DNA of 43,618 bases from Bacteroidota bacterium (GCA_021812705.1 JAKAMT010000007.1:1-43618); one strand, 5' to 3'. Shown: positions 24,222 to 34,967, numbered from the stretch's first letter. Notes: a model not told the origin generated them from the letters alone. Program-made: numbers and translations.

Positions 24222-25940
24222 ATGAAAAAGTCTGACAATCTTATGAGCGGGGCGCAAATATTTTTTGAATGCTTAAAGCGCGAAAAGGTCGAACACATTT
24301 TTGGATATCCGGGTGGCGCTGTGCTTAAACTATATGAACATCTTTATGATGTGGATTTTCTGGAGCATGTGCTTGTGCGCCATGAACAGGGAGCCGTTCA
24401 TGCTGCGGAAGGCTATGCTAAGGCCTCCGGAAAAGTCGGAGTTGTTTTAGTTACATCCGGCCCGGGAGCTACAAATACAGTTACCGGTATTGCCGACGCA
24501 TACATGGATTCTGTCCCTATTGTTGTTTTTACCGGCCAGGTTCCTTCTCACTTAATCGGCAATGATGCATTCCAGGAAGCAGATATTGTCGGCATCACAC
24601 GCCCGATTACAAAACATAATTTTCTTGTCCGTGATGTTAAAGATCTCGCTCTTACAATTAGAAAAGCTTTTTATATCGCCTCTACCGGGAGGCCGGGACC
24701 GGTACTGGTCGATTTGCCGAAAAATGTTATCGCCTCGAAGTGCGAATTTATCTATCCGGAAGATGTTGAACTGCGCGGATATAAACCAAATTATAAAGGC
24801 CATATTAATCAGATAAAAAAAGTTGCCGAAGTGATTGCCTCGGCAAAGAGACCGCTCCTCTATGTAGGCGGGGGAGTTATAATGTCCGGCGGCTCAAGAG
24901 AACTTGCAATTCTGGCGCGCGAAAATAAATTGCCAGTTGCTATGACGCTTCAGGGATTAGGCGCGTTTCCCGGTACTGACGATCTCTCATTAGGAATGCT
25001 GGGAATGCACGGGACATATTGGGCAAACCGTGCTGTTGATAACTGCGATGTATTGGTGTCGCTTGGTGCAAGATTCGACGACAGAGTTACAGGAAATGTT
25101 GAAACGTTTGCCAGGAATGCTTTTAAAATTCATGTCGATATTGATCCTACCTGCATCGATAAAAATGTTGTTGTCGATTTGCCGGTCGTAGGAGATGTAA
25201 AACATATAATCGCAGAAATCGCTTCCGAGATGCCGAATCAGCCCGATACCACAGAATGGCTCGCACAGATAAATGAATGGCGCGAAGAATGTCCTCTGGT
25301 CTATGAAGATAATGACGGCAGACTAAGAACAGAATTTGTAATCGAAAAATTATTTGAAAAAACCAAAGGTGAAGCTGTTATTGTAACTGACGTGGGTCAG
25401 CATCAGATGTGGACTGCGCAGCATTATAAGTATAATCACCCCCGTTCAAATCTTACAAGCGGCGGTTTGGGCACAATGGGATTTTCTGTGCCCGCGTCAA
25501 TAGGCGCCTCCTTCGCGGTTAAAGACCGGCCTATTATCTCAATCAGCGGCGACGGCGGTTTCCAGATGAATATTCAGGAATTAATAACTGCCGCTGCAAA
25601 TAAAGTTCCGGTCAAATTCATAATCATCAATAACAGCTTCCTCGGAATGGTGAGACAATGGCAGGAATTATTTCATGCCGAGAAATTCAGTTTCACTGAT
25701 CTTAGCAGCAGCAATCCAGACTTTGTAAAAGTCGGAGAAGCTTTTGGAATTCCATCTTACTCCACCGATAATCCGAAAGAAGTGGATTCAATTTTAGAGA
25801 AAGCTTTCTCAATAAATGACCGTCCGGTTCTTCTTGAATTTAAAGTAGTGAAAGCCGATATGGTCTTTCCGATGGTTCCGTCCGGGGGATCTATTTCTGA
25901 TATGATGGTTAAAAGATTAAATCCGAGGAGGATGACCTGA
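24222..25940 (+). CDS. ilvB: Acetolactate synthase, catalytic subunit
   Basis: This 572-residue ThDP enzyme joins two pyruvates (valine, leucine) or pyruvate and 2-oxobutyrate (isoleucine). The catalytic Glu is in RHEQGAVHAAEGYA (about residue 55), the FAD region has GVIMSGGS and LGARFDDRVTG, and the ThDP/Mg site is GDGGFQMNIQEL ending in NN. GMVRQWQELF is typical of acetohydroxyacid synthases rather than catabolic AlsS. It is preceded by ilvD and nearly touches ilvN (one base), its regulatory subunit. Confidence 0.97.
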   Translation: MKKSDNLMSGAQIFFECLKREKVEHIFGYPGGAVLKLYEHLYDVDFLEHVLVRHEQGAVHAAEGYAKASGKVGVVLVTSGPGATNTVTGIADAYMDSVPIVVFTGQVPSHLIGNDAFQEADIVGITRPITKHNFLVRDVKDLALTIRKAFYIASTGRPGPVLVDLPKNVIASKCEFIYPEDVELRGYKPNYKGHINQIKKVAEVIASAKRPLLYVGGGVIMSGGSRELAILARENKLPVAMTLQGLGAFPGTDDLSLGMLGMHGTYWANRAVDNCDVLVSLGARFDDRVTGNVETFARNAFKIHVDIDPTCIDKNVVVDLPVVGDVKHIIAEIASEMPNQPDTTEWLAQINEWREECPLVYEDNDGRLRTEFVIEKLFEKTKGEAVIVTDVGQHQMWTAQHYKYNHPRSNLTSGGLGTMGFSVPASIGASFAVKDRPIISISGDGGFQMNIQELITAAANKVPVKFIIINNSFLGMVRQWQELFHAEKFSFTDLSSSNPDFVKVGEAFGIPSYSTDNPKEVDSILEKAFSINDRPVLLEFKVVKADMVFPMVPSGGSISDMMVKRLNPRRMT

Positions 25941-25941
25941 T

Positions 25942-26454
25942 ATGAGGCGCACAATCTCAGTTTTAGTAGAAAATCGTTTTGGAGCTTTCGACCGCATTGC
26001 TACTATGTTCAGCGGCAAGGGATTCAATATCAGAAGCATTTCAATAGGAGAAACCGAAATTGCAGATATATCCCGCATGACGATTGTTACCGAAGGCGAT
26101 GATCAGATAATCGATCAGGTTGTAAAACAATTAAACCGCTTGATTGATACGATAAAAGTTGTTGACCTTGCCGATACTTATCACGTTGAGCGGGAACTTG
26201 CATTAATAAGTATCGGCCTTCATAAAGGCTCAATGGAGCAGATAAAAAACATCTGCGACATCTTCCGCGGAAATATAGTTGACATTACAAATAAATCTAT
26301 GATGATCGAAGTTACCGGTCCGCCCGATAAAATTGATGCCGCGGTAAATGTCCTGGCGCCGTTCGGAATTAAAGAGATGGCCCGTTCCGGTATTGTCGCG
26401 CTTAAACGTGGCGAGCAATTGAAAATTCAGAAAAAAGAAAATTTTACAACTTAA
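25942..26454 (+). CDS. ilvN: Acetolactate synthase, regulatory subunit
   Basis: This 170-residue protein has two ACT-type domains: residues about 1-75 ([29 protein letters not shown]) and about 80-160 ([13 protein letters not shown]). The first is the valine-binding ACT domain of IlvH/IlvN, so feedback inhibition by valine is expected. Start is ATG two bases after the ilvB stop, with AGGAGGAT upstream inside ilvB. The size equals that of the IlvH type. Confidence 0.96.
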   Translation: MRRTISVLVENRFGAFDRIATMFSGKGFNIRSISIGETEIADISRMTIVTEGDDQIIDQVVKQLNRLIDTIKVVDLADTYHVERELALISIGLHKGSMEQIKNICDIFRGNIVDITNKSMMIEVTGPPDKIDAAVNVLAPFGIKEMARSGIVALKRGEQLKIQKKENFTT

Positions 26455-26467
26455 TCGAGGAAATAAA

Positions 26468-27484
26468 ATGAAAGTCTATTATGAACAGGACGCGAATTTT
26501 GGTTTACTGAAATCTAAAAAAATTGCAGTGCTCGGATTTGGAAGTCAAGGCCATGCGCACAGCTTGAACTTAAAAGAGAGCGGCATGAATGTTTGTGTGG
26601 GACTTAGAACTACCTCTGCGACATGGGAAAAAGCTAAGAACGCGGGCATGGAAGTTAAAACTGTCGCCGATGCAGTTAACTGGGCTAATGTAATTATGAT
26701 TCTTCTGCCGGATCAGAATCAGAAAGAAGTTTATGATAAAGAGATCGCCCCAAATTTAAAAGCCGGTGATACTCTTGCGTTCGGTCATGGTTTCAATATT
26801 CACTACAAACAAATTGTTCCTCCCGCCGATGTTAATGTTATGATGATTGCGCCTAAAGGTCCCGGTCATTTGGTGCGCAGGACTTTTCTGGAAGGTACGG
26901 GAGTCCCTTGCCTAATTGCGGTTCATCAGGATCCGGGCGGAAAGACAAAAGAACTTGCTCTCGCATGGGCTAAAGGAATCGGTGGAACGAGAGCCGGCGT
27001 TATTGAAACGAATTTTAAAGACGAAACCGAAACGGATCTATTCGGCGAACAGGCAGTATTGTGCGGCGGTTCTGCCGAACTGATCAAAGCAGGATTTGAA
27101 ACTTTGGTTCAGGCCGGTTATTCGCCGGAACTGGCTTACTTTGAATGCATGCACGAAATGAAATTGATTGTCGATCTCTATTATGAAGGCGGTCTCTCAA
27201 GAATGAATTATTCTGTGAGCGATACGGCAGAATACGGCGGCATGAGCAGAGGAAGCAGATTAATAACTGCCGATACAAAAAAAGAGATGAAAAAAATTCT
27301 TACCGAAATTCAGGATGGGAGCTTTGCCAAAGAATGGCTTGCCGAATACAATGCCGGTATGCCGAATATGAATAAACTCAGAAAAGAAAATAGAGAGCAT
27401 ATCATTGAAGAGGTTGGCGCAAAATTGAGAGGAATGATGAGCTGGCTCTTTAAAAAAAATAAAAAGGAAGAGGTCGGTGTATGA
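26468..27484 (+). CDS. ilvC: Ketol-acid reductoisomerase
   Basis: This 338-residue class I enzyme isomerises and reduces acetolactate and acetohydroxybutyrate. The NAD(P)H loop reads [17 protein letters not shown], and [14 protein letters not shown] and the metal-binding acidic motif [16 protein letters not shown] are present, as is the C-terminal [14 protein letters not shown] helix. The loop after the second strand (GLRTTSATW) may hold the cofactor-specificity residues. Its stop overlaps the leuB start (ATGA). Confidence 0.97.
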   Translation: MKVYYEQDANFGLLKSKKIAVLGFGSQGHAHSLNLKESGMNVCVGLRTTSATWEKAKNAGMEVKTVADAVNWANVIMILLPDQNQKEVYDKEIAPNLKAGDTLAFGHGFNIHYKQIVPPADVNVMMIAPKGPGHLVRRTFLEGTGVPCLIAVHQDPGGKTKELALAWAKGIGGTRAGVIETNFKDETETDLFGEQAVLCGGSAELIKAGFETLVQAGYSPELAYFECMHEMKLIVDLYYEGGLSRMNYSVSDTAEYGGMSRGSRLITADTKKEMKKILTEIQDGSFAKEWLAEYNAGMPNMNKLRKENREHIIEEVGAKLRGMMSWLFKKNKKEEVGV

Positions 27485-28578
27485 GCTACAAGATTACTCT
27501 TCTGCCCGGAGATGGTATTGGTGTTGAAGTAACAGAAGCTGCCGTGAAAGTAATGAATGAAGTCGCTGATAAATTCAATTTAACTCTTGAATTTAAAACC
27601 GAATTGATAGGCGGATCCTCATACGAAAAAAACGGCTCGCCATTGACGGACGAAACACTTCAATCGTGCTACGATTCTGATGCGGTTTTTCTCGGCGCGG
27701 TGGGAGGTCCAAAGTGGGAATCTCTTCCTCATAATCTTAAACCGGAGGCTGCTCTGCTTAAACTGAGAAAGTCGCTCGGTCTTTTTGCGAATATCAGACC
27801 CGCAAAAATCTATGAACCGCTCATCGATTCTTCTACATTGAAAAAAAATGTTCTACTGGGCACGGACTTAATTGTACTTCGTGAGCTTACAGGGGGAATC
27901 TATTTCGGAACGCCGCGTGGGTTCGATGAAAATCGCGGCTGGAATACTATGGAGTACTCTTATGAGGAAGTAGAACGAATAACCCGAATCGCGTTCCGGA
28001 TGGCAAAGGAGAGGAATAAAAAAGTTACTTCAGTTGATAAAGCCAATGTCCTTGAAGTGAGCCAGTTCTGGAGAAATATAGTTCATAAAGTTCATAATGA
28101 ATTTAAAGATGTGGAACTGAATGATATGTATGTTGATAACGCCGCGATGCAGATTGTTCGTAATCCTAAACAATTTGATGTAATTCTCACTTCCAATTTA
28201 TTCGGAGATATATTAAGTGATATTGCTGGAATGATTACCGGCAGCCTTGGGATGCTTCCATCAGCAAGTATCGGCACAAAATATTCTTTGTACGAACCTG
28301 TTCACGGCAGCGCGCCCGATATCGCGGGGCAGAATAAGGCTAATCCGCTGGCGGCAATTTCATCTGCCGCAATGATGTTTAATTATTCATTCGGATTGCA
28401 GAAAGCTGCAGAAATTATTGACTCTGCAATTGAAAAAACACTTGCATCGGGAATCCGTACTCGCGATATCTATTCTGAAGGAACTGCTTTGGTTTCCACT
28501 GAACAGATGACCGGTGCGGTACTGGAAAACATAAATGAAATTTACCATAGTCAGGCTCTGGGTGTGTTTACTCTTTAA
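27481..28578 (+). CDS. leuB: 3-isopropylmalate dehydrogenase
   Basis: This 365-residue enzyme oxidatively decarboxylates 3-isopropylmalate and, in the citramalate route, 3-methylmalate. [12 protein letters not shown] is at the N-terminus, [14 protein letters not shown] at about residue 139, [13 protein letters not shown] follows, and the NAD-binding end reads [19 protein letters not shown]. It is coupled to ilvC by a four-base overlap and separated from leuA by 89 bases holding a hairpin. Confidence 0.97.
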   Translation: MSYKITLLPGDGIGVEVTEAAVKVMNEVADKFNLTLEFKTELIGGSSYEKNGSPLTDETLQSCYDSDAVFLGAVGGPKWESLPHNLKPEAALLKLRKSLGLFANIRPAKIYEPLIDSSTLKKNVLLGTDLIVLRELTGGIYFGTPRGFDENRGWNTMEYSYEEVERITRIAFRMAKERNKKVTSVDKANVLEVSQFWRNIVHKVHNEFKDVELNDMYVDNAAMQIVRNPKQFDVILTSNLFGDILSDIAGMITGSLGMLPSASIGTKYSLYEPVHGSAPDIAGQNKANPLAAISSAAMMFNYSFGLQKAAEIIDSAIEKTLASGIRTRDIYSEGTALVSTEQMTGAVLENINEIYHSQALGVFTL

Positions 28579-28598
28579 TAAGTAGACAAACCTGAAAT

Positions 28599-28625
28599 AT
28601 CCTCTTCCCCATAAGGGAGGAGGAT
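28599..28625. repeat. Hairpin between leuB and leuA
   Basis: ATCCTCTTCCC and GGGAGGAGGAT pair over 11 positions with one G-T pair and a five-base loop. No T run follows, so it is more likely a dispersed palindrome or an RNA processing or stability element than a terminator. It resembles in style the hairpins at 16982 and in the tRNA copies. Confidence 0.65.
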
Positions 28626-28667
28626 AAAGAGCTGATTTAATTTGATGATAAAAAAGCGGGAAAGAAT

Positions 28668-30248
28668 ATGAGTGAGAGAATTTTAATTTTTGACACGACC
28701 TTAAGAGACGGCGAACAATCCCCCGGCGCATCATTGAATGTGTTCGAAAAATTGGAAATTGCGCGTCAGCTTGCAAAGTTGAAAGTGGATGTAATTGAAG
28801 CCGGCTTCCCGGTCTCTTCTCCGGCGCAGTTCGATGCGGTAAAGAGAATAGCTGATGAATCGGAAGTCATCATTGCGGCATTAGCTCGCGCTAAAGAGAT
28901 CGATATAAAAACCGCATTCGACTCTTTGCGTAATGCAAAGAAACCAAGGATTCATACTTTTTCCAGCACATCGGATATCCATATACTGGGAAAATTCGGA
29001 GACGCCAAATATGGCGAATCGCTTAAGGAAAAAAGAAATACAATCTTGAAAATGTCTTACGATGCAGTCGCATATGCAAAAACTTTTTGCGCTGATGTGG
29101 AATTCTCCGCCGAGGACGCCGGCAGGACAGATATAGGTTACCTGTGCGATGTAATTGAGACTGCGATTGATGCCGGGGCTACTACGGTAAACATACCTGA
29201 TACTACCGGATATAATTTCCCGTCGGAATTCGGAAGCAAAATTGAGGAATTGAAAAAGCGGGTGAAAAATATTCATAAAGCGGTTATAAGCGTGCACTGC
29301 CATAATGATCTCGGTCTTGCCGTCGCAAATTCAATCTCCGCTGTTCAAAACGGCGCACGGCAGATTGAATGCACCGTAAACGGAATTGGAGAAAGAGCCG
29401 GCAACGCTTCTTTGGAAGAGATTGTTATGGCTCTTAAAGTGAGGAATGATATTTGCGGTTATTATACACAAACGGACATAACTGAAATATATAATACCAG
29501 CAAAATGGTTTCCGGATTTACCGGAATAGTCGTTCAGCCTAATAAAGCGATTGTGGGTGAAAATGCATTCGCGCATGAAAGCGGAATACATCAGGACGGA
29601 ATGCTGAAGAATAAACAGACTTATGAAATTATGACCCCTGAGTCTGTCGGAGTAAATAAAACTAAAATTGTTCTTGGAAGGCATTCCGGCAGGCACGGAT
29701 TAAAGGCCCGTTTAAATGAATTGGGCTACAGACCCTCGGAAGAAGATCTCCAAAAAGTTTATGATCTTTTTCTTGAATTGGCTGATAAGAAAAAAGAAGT
29801 TTTTGATGATGATTTGAGAATATTGATGGGCGACGAAATTTATAGGGAAGAAGAATTGTATGAACTTGAATACCTGCATGTAAATTCCGGAACCGGAACT
29901 ATACCTACTGCAACTGTAAAAATAAAATCAAAAGAAAAAGAAATACAGGAATCCTGCACGGGAGACGGACCTGTCGACGCCAGCTTTAACGCTATCGAAC
30001 GTGCACTTGATTTTAAACCAGTAGTTGAATCTTATAACGTGCGCTCGGTTACTTCCGGAAGACAGGCGCTCGGCGAGGCGATTGTTAGAATAAGAGACGG
30101 CGAAAATTCCTTCACAGGAAGAGGTACATCAACAGATATTATCGAGGCAAGCGCAAAAGCCTATCTTCAGGCAATTAATCAATTCCTTCTTTTCTCAAAA
30201 ACTAATCTTGAATTTGAGAATGATGAATTGATTATCAAAAAAAATTGA
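28668..30248 (+). CDS. leuA: 2-isopropylmalate synthase
   Basis: This 526-residue enzyme condenses 2-oxoisovalerate with acetyl-CoA. The catalytic barrel begins FDTTLRDGEQSPGASLN, has SVHCHNDLGLAVANS with metal-binding HxH, and HESGIHQDGMLKN. The C-terminal regulatory LeuA dimer domain (about 395-520) contains GTGTIPTATVKI and GDGPVDASFNAI, so leucine feedback is expected. The GEQSPG variant separates it from CimA, found four genes later. GGGAAAG precedes the ATG. Confidence 0.96.
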   Translation: MSERILIFDTTLRDGEQSPGASLNVFEKLEIARQLAKLKVDVIEAGFPVSSPAQFDAVKRIADESEVIIAALARAKEIDIKTAFDSLRNAKKPRIHTFSSTSDIHILGKFGDAKYGESLKEKRNTILKMSYDAVAYAKTFCADVEFSAEDAGRTDIGYLCDVIETAIDAGATTVNIPDTTGYNFPSEFGSKIEELKKRVKNIHKAVISVHCHNDLGLAVANSISAVQNGARQIECTVNGIGERAGNASLEEIVMALKVRNDICGYYTQTDITEIYNTSKMVSGFTGIVVQPNKAIVGENAFAHESGIHQDGMLKNKQTYEIMTPESVGVNKTKIVLGRHSGRHGLKARLNELGYRPSEEDLQKVYDLFLELADKKKEVFDDDLRILMGDEIYREEELYELEYLHVNSGTGTIPTATVKIKSKEKEIQESCTGDGPVDASFNAIERALDFKPVVESYNVRSVTSGRQALGEAIVRIRDGENSFTGRGTSTDIIEASAKAYLQAINQFLLFSKTNLEFENDELIIKKN

Positions 30249-30257
30249 GGCAAAAAA

Positions 30258-31553
30258 ATGAAAATGACTATCACAGAAAAAATATTGGCAAAGGCTGCGA
30301 AGAGAAAAAGCGTGACTGCTGGTGAAAATGTATGGTTAGATGTAGATGTTCTTATGACCCATGATGTGTGCGGACCTCCCACTTTTGCAATATGGAAAAA
30401 AGAATTCGGCGAGAAAGCTGAAATCTGGGACAAGGAAAAAGTAGTGATCTTTCCGGATCATTATATTTTTACAAAAAATCCGCATGCAAATAGAAATGTC
30501 GATCTGCTGCGCCAATTCGCTTCGGAACATTCGCTTCCCAACTATTACGACATTGGCTCGGATCGTTATAAAGGTGTGTGCCACATAGCGCTGGCGGAGG
30601 AAGGCTTTAATGTACCGGGAACCGTTTTGTTTGGAACAGATTCCCACACCTGCACATCCGGAGCATTCGGAATGTTTGCTACGGGAGTGGGCAATACAGA
30701 CGCCGCGTTTATACTTGGGACCGGAAAAATATGGGAAAAAATTCCTGAGTCTATGGAATTTGTTTTTGATGGCACAATGCCTCCTTATCTAACCGCAAAA
30801 GATCTTATCCTGCAAATACTTGGAGATATAGGAACAGACGGCGCCGCCTATCGTGCAATGGAATTCAAAGGAGAAGCAATAAAATCATTGCAAATGTACG
30901 AACGGATGACACTCACAAATATGGCTATCGAAGCCGGAGGCATGAACGGCATTATAGAAGTGGATGATACTACAAAAAATTTTCTAGCTACGATCGGAGT
31001 GAATGAATTCGAAAGTTTTATCAGCGATTCCGATGCTTCATATTATTCAAGTTATCATTATGACGTTTCTAAAATTGAACCGCTCCTTGCTAAACCGCAC
31101 AGCCCCGATAATCGCGACACCGTCCGGAATGTCGCCGGTACTAAATTGACCAAATGTTATATCGGCTCGTGTACCGGGGGAAAGATTACAGATTTCCGGT
31201 TTGCTGCTGAACTTCTTTTCGGAAATGAAGTTAAGGTCACAACATTTATTGTCCCGGCCAGCGTTGCAATTGCCAAACAGTTGGAAGAAGAAACCCATAA
31301 CGGAATTTCTCTGAAAGAGATTTTTGAAAAAGCAGGATGCACCATCGCTGAATCTTCCTGCGCTGCTTGCCTTGGCGGTCCTTCTGATACTATAGGAAGG
31401 GCTGTTGAAGATGATGTGGTGATTTCGACTACTAATAGAAATTTTCCCGGAAGAATGGGAAGCAAATCTTCACAGGTTTATCTGGCGTCTCCGTTAACTG
31501 TGGCTGCATCCGCAATTTCAGGCGCTATCACGGATCCCAGAGATTTTTTGTAG
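30258..31553 (+). CDS. leuC: 3-isopropylmalate dehydratase, large subunit
   Basis: This 431-residue aconitase-family protein is of the shorter LeuC2/HacA type. FeS-cluster cysteines are seen in FGTDSHTCTSGAFG, CYIGSCTGGKITDF and SSCAACLGGP. With LeuD it isomerises isopropylmalate and, in the citramalate route, citramalate. It starts nine bases after leuA. The C-terminus (NRNFPGRMGSKSSQVYLASP) is complete. Confidence 0.95.
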   Translation: MKMTITEKILAKAAKRKSVTAGENVWLDVDVLMTHDVCGPPTFAIWKKEFGEKAEIWDKEKVVIFPDHYIFTKNPHANRNVDLLRQFASEHSLPNYYDIGSDRYKGVCHIALAEEGFNVPGTVLFGTDSHTCTSGAFGMFATGVGNTDAAFILGTGKIWEKIPESMEFVFDGTMPPYLTAKDLILQILGDIGTDGAAYRAMEFKGEAIKSLQMYERMTLTNMAIEAGGMNGIIEVDDTTKNFLATIGVNEFESFISDSDASYYSSYHYDVSKIEPLLAKPHSPDNRDTVRNVAGTKLTKCYIGSCTGGKITDFRFAAELLFGNEVKVTTFIVPASVAIAKQLEEETHNGISLKEIFEKAGCTIAESSCAACLGGPSDTIGRAVEDDVVISTTNRNFPGRMGSKSSQVYLASPLTVAASAISGAITDPRDFL

Positions 31554-31625
31554 TACCCAAGTAACTTCTAAAAAATTTGAAAGAATTAATTCTAATATGC
31601 ACTCATCAAATATGAGGAAATTGAA

Positions 31626-32183
31626 ATGGAAAAAATTATAACCGGTAAGGCTTATGTGCTCGGAGATAATATCGATACCGATCAGATTATTCCTGCCGAG
31701 CATCTGGTTTACAGCACAAGCGATCCGGAGGAATTAAAAAAGTATGGGCACTATGCGCTTTCCAGCGTGCCGGTGGAAAAAGCCGGACTGCCGGATGGAG
31801 GGCATCCGTTTATTTCAGGTGATAATTATAGCTCCGGATTCAGCATTATCATAGGAGGTTCTAATTTCGGATGCGGATCTTCAAGGGAACATGCGCCGCT
31901 CGCTCTGCAGGTTGCTGGTGCTAAAGTCGTCATCGCCGATTCTTATGCAAGAATATTTTACCGCAATGCCGTAGACGGAGGTTTCCTGATCCCTTATGAA
32001 TCTTCTGAAAAACTGAAGGATAAAATAAAAACTGGAAATCTGCTCGAAGTTAATATTAGCGAGAATTTATTGGTTGATCTGACTGAACAAAAAAAATATA
32101 AACTTAATCCGCTGGGAGACGTTTTTGAAATTGTTGAAGCCGGCGGATTGTTTGAATTTGCCCGCTCCAAAGGGATGATCTGA
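31626..32183 (+). CDS. leuD: 3-isopropylmalate dehydratase, small subunit
   Basis: This 185-residue swivel-domain subunit has GDNIDTDQIIPAEHL at residues about 13-27 and NFGCGSSREHAPLAL at about 80, which contacts the substrate gamma-group and sets specificity. Length is right for the LeuD2 type that pairs with the short LeuC. GAGGAAATTGAA precedes the ATG. It follows leuC by 72 bases. Confidence 0.95.
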   Translation: MEKIITGKAYVLGDNIDTDQIIPAEHLVYSTSDPEELKKYGHYALSSVPVEKAGLPDGGHPFISGDNYSSGFSIIIGGSNFGCGSSREHAPLALQVAGAKVVIADSYARIFYRNAVDGGFLIPYESSEKLKDKIKTGNLLEVNISENLLVDLTEQKKYKLNPLGDVFEIVEAGGLFEFARSKGMI

Positions 32184-32241
32184 AATGAATTTACTCTGCA
32201 GTCTCAAAAATAAAATTGTTAAATGAATTGAGTATAATAAA

Positions 32242-33834
32242 ATGAAATTCGATTTTGTAGAACTATTCGATACAACACTCCGGGACGGCACTCAGGGCGA
32301 GGGTGTGAATCTGTCCATAAATGATAAATTGAGTATTGCACAGAAACTAGACGAATTCGGAATCGATATCATAGAAGGGGGCTGGCCCGGAAGCAATCCC
32401 CGCGATGAAGAATTTTTTAAATCGGCGTCGAAACTTCATCTGAGGAATGCAAGAATCTGCGCTTTCGGCTCGACCGCAAGAGCCCTGAACAAAATTTCTG
32501 AAGACCTTAACCTCAACGCGCTTCTTAAAGCCGAAACTCCCTGTGTCTCAATTTTCGGCAAGACATGGAAATTCCATGCGGAAAAAGGATTAGGATTATC
32601 CGCATCCGAGAATGAGGAACTTATCTACAAATCTGTACTCTTTTTAAAAGAGCACGGAAGAGAAGTTGTTTTCGATGCAGAACATTTTTTTGACGGCTAT
32701 AAAGATGAAAAAGAATTTGCCCTGAAAATGATTCTTGCCGCCCAACGCGGCGGAGCGGATGTAATTACTCTATGCGATACCAACGGGGGCTCTCTTCCGA
32801 ATGAAGTTTATAATGCGGTGAGTGAAGTAGCACGTTTAATATCTATTCCCGTCGGAATTCATACACATAACGATGGTGAACTTGCCGCGGCTAATTCTCT
32901 GATGGCTGTTGAAGCAGGCGCTTCGCACGTGCAGGGAACAATTAATGGAGTAGGGGAAAGATGCGGCAACGCTAATTTAATCGGCATCATTCCGAATCTT
33001 CTGCTTAAAATGAATCTTAAAACAAAAAATGAAATAGATCTTAAAGAACTTACAAAACTTTCAAACTATGTGAGCGAAGTGATGAATATGGCTCCGAACC
33101 AGAGAGCTGCTTATGTTGGCAATTCAGCATTCGCCCATAAAGGCGGTATTCACGTCAGCGCGGTTCTGAAAGAAAGCAGAATGTATGAGCATATTGATCC
33201 GGGTGCGGTGGGAAATAAACAGCGTGTACTTGTTTCCGATCTTGCAGGGCAGAGTAACGTAAAATATAAAGCAAAAGAATTTGGCGTCGACCTCTCGGAT
33301 AACAACGATCTAAGCAAAAAAATAGTAAAGCATATTAAATCTCTGGAATATGAGGGATACCAGTTCGATGGGGCGGAAGCTTCTTTTGAATTAATGCTCC
33401 GTGCGGAGACAAAAGAATTTTCACCCTTCTTCAAACTGATAGATTCAAAAGTGCATGTCGCGTTCGACAGCGCTAAGCATTCTAGCGCAGAAGCCGTTCT
33501 TAAAATCGAAGTAGACGGAGAGATTGAACACACCGCGGCTAATGGAGACGGTCCGGTTAATGCTTTCGACAATGCACTTAGAAAAGCGCTTCTCAGATTC
33601 TACCCCGAGATCTCTTCAATAAAACTTCTCGATTATAAAGTTCGCGTGCTTAATGAAAAAAGCGGCACCGCCGCTAAAGTACGTGTCCTCATTCAGTCCG
33701 GCGACGGCATAGAAACGTGGTCGACCGTCGGTGTCTCTGAAAATATACTTGAAGCTAGCTGGCAGGCGCTGTGCGACAGTATTAACTATAAACTATTTAA
33801 AAGTGAAAAAGAAAAAAATGTGTTTGCCAATTAA
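32242..33834 (+). CDS. cimA: (R)-citramalate synthase
   Basis: This 530-residue LeuA relative makes citramalate from pyruvate and acetyl-CoA, starting the threonine-independent isoleucine route. The N-terminus reads LFDTTLRDGTQGEGVNLS, the GTQGEG form that marks CimA rather than LeuA (GEQSPG). GIHTHNDGELAAANSL and AFAHKGGIHVSAV complete the active site, and the last 120 residues form a regulatory domain (GDGPVNAFDNALRKAL). Products would be carried through LeuCD and LeuB to 2-oxobutyrate, which explains why no threonine deaminase gene is needed here. ATG at 32242 lies within an AT-rich leader without a strong ribosome site. Confidence 0.93.
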   Translation: MKFDFVELFDTTLRDGTQGEGVNLSINDKLSIAQKLDEFGIDIIEGGWPGSNPRDEEFFKSASKLHLRNARICAFGSTARALNKISEDLNLNALLKAETPCVSIFGKTWKFHAEKGLGLSASENEELIYKSVLFLKEHGREVVFDAEHFFDGYKDEKEFALKMILAAQRGGADVITLCDTNGGSLPNEVYNAVSEVARLISIPVGIHTHNDGELAAANSLMAVEAGASHVQGTINGVGERCGNANLIGIIPNLLLKMNLKTKNEIDLKELTKLSNYVSEVMNMAPNQRAAYVGNSAFAHKGGIHVSAVLKESRMYEHIDPGAVGNKQRVLVSDLAGQSNVKYKAKEFGVDLSDNNDLSKKIVKHIKSLEYEGYQFDGAEASFELMLRAETKEFSPFFKLIDSKVHVAFDSAKHSSAEAVLKIEVDGEIEHTAANGDGPVNAFDNALRKALLRFYPEISSIKLLDYKVRVLNEKSGTAAKVRVLIQSGDGIETWSTVGVSENILEASWQALCDSINYKLFKSEKEKNVFAN

Positions 33835-33851
33835 TATCAATAGGAGATGCC

Positions 33852-34817
33852 ATGGCATTCGAATCTGATTATATCTGGCTGGAAGGAAAATTTATTCCGT
33901 TCGGAGAAGCTAAACTTCATTTCTTAACCAGCTCGCTTCATTATGGAACTTCTCTCTTTGAAGGGATCCGCTCTTATTCCACTCAAAATGGACCCGCAAT
34001 TTTTAGATTGAGAGACCATCTCGAAAGACTAATTCAGAGTACAAAAATTCTGGGGATAGAGGAATTTCCATATACATTGGATCAAATTTATGACGCGTCG
34101 ATCAAATTGGTTAGAATGAATAATATGGAGGAATGTTATATCCGTCCGCTTGTCTATATAAAAGAAGGAGGCTGGAATCTTTCCGTGACGAATGTAAAAA
34201 TAGATATGGGAATTGCTGTCTGGAAATGGACAAATTATCTCGGAGAGTCCGCGCTCAAAAACGGTGTGCGCGCTAATGTATCCTCCTTTCCAAGACACCA
34301 CCCTAACATAATGATGACAAAAGGGAAAATTGCGGGTAATTATGTTAACTCTGTTCTGGCAAAATCGGAAAGTCTTAGAGGTGGATTTGATGAGGCTATT
34401 ATGCTTGATCCGAACGGCAATGTATCGGAATGTACAGGCGAAAATATTTTTGTCGTGAGAAATGGAATTATCTATACAACACCAAGAAACAGCGTGCTGG
34501 AAGGATTAACACGGGATTCAATTATTAAAATTGCGTCCGATCTTGGCTATTCAGTGGTAGAAGAAACTATAACTCGGGATCAGCTCTATATCTCCGATGA
34601 AGTTTTTGTTACCGGAACAGCCGCGGAAGTTATTGCGCTCAGAGAAATCGATTATAGAAAAATCGGGACTGGAATGACAGGTCCAGTATGCGCGGCTCTT
34701 CAAAAAATCTATTCAGATATCATTCACGGGAGAAATGAGAAATATGAAATGTGGATCGATTACGTATATCCGGATTCTGTAAAAAATAGTGCCGCTGTAA
34801 AATCTGCTCTCGGTTGA
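33852..34817 (+). CDS. ilvE: Branched-chain amino acid aminotransferase
   Basis: This 321-residue fold-type IV PLP enzyme transfers the amino group from glutamate to the three branched 2-oxo acids. Motifs are SLHYGTSLFEGIRSY, the PLP-lysine region MTKGKIAGNYVNS (Lys near residue 159), EAIMLDPNGNVSECTGENIF, and GTAAEVIALREID, which fit IlvE rather than D-amino acid transaminase. AGGAG precedes the ATG. It closes the carbon-skeleton operon, 17 bases after cimA. Confidence 0.95.
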   Translation: MAFESDYIWLEGKFIPFGEAKLHFLTSSLHYGTSLFEGIRSYSTQNGPAIFRLRDHLERLIQSTKILGIEEFPYTLDQIYDASIKLVRMNNMEECYIRPLVYIKEGGWNLSVTNVKIDMGIAVWKWTNYLGESALKNGVRANVSSFPRHHPNIMMTKGKIAGNYVNSVLAKSESLRGGFDEAIMLDPNGNVSECTGENIFVVRNGIIYTTPRNSVLEGLTRDSIIKIASDLGYSVVEETITRDQLYISDEVFVTGTAAEVIALREIDYRKIGTGMTGPVCAALQKIYSDIIHGRNEKYEMWIDYVYPDSVKNSAAVKSALG

Positions 34818-34967
34818 ATTAAAATTATTTTCAAATTCCGGATCGATTAGAGTTTCTATCATCCGTAAATCAGATCACGCTTCCTTGAATTTATATCACT
34901 CCGCCATGAGCGGTAATATTTAATACTAAGAGTAAGTGTTTTTATACATTAAGAAAATGGATAAAAA

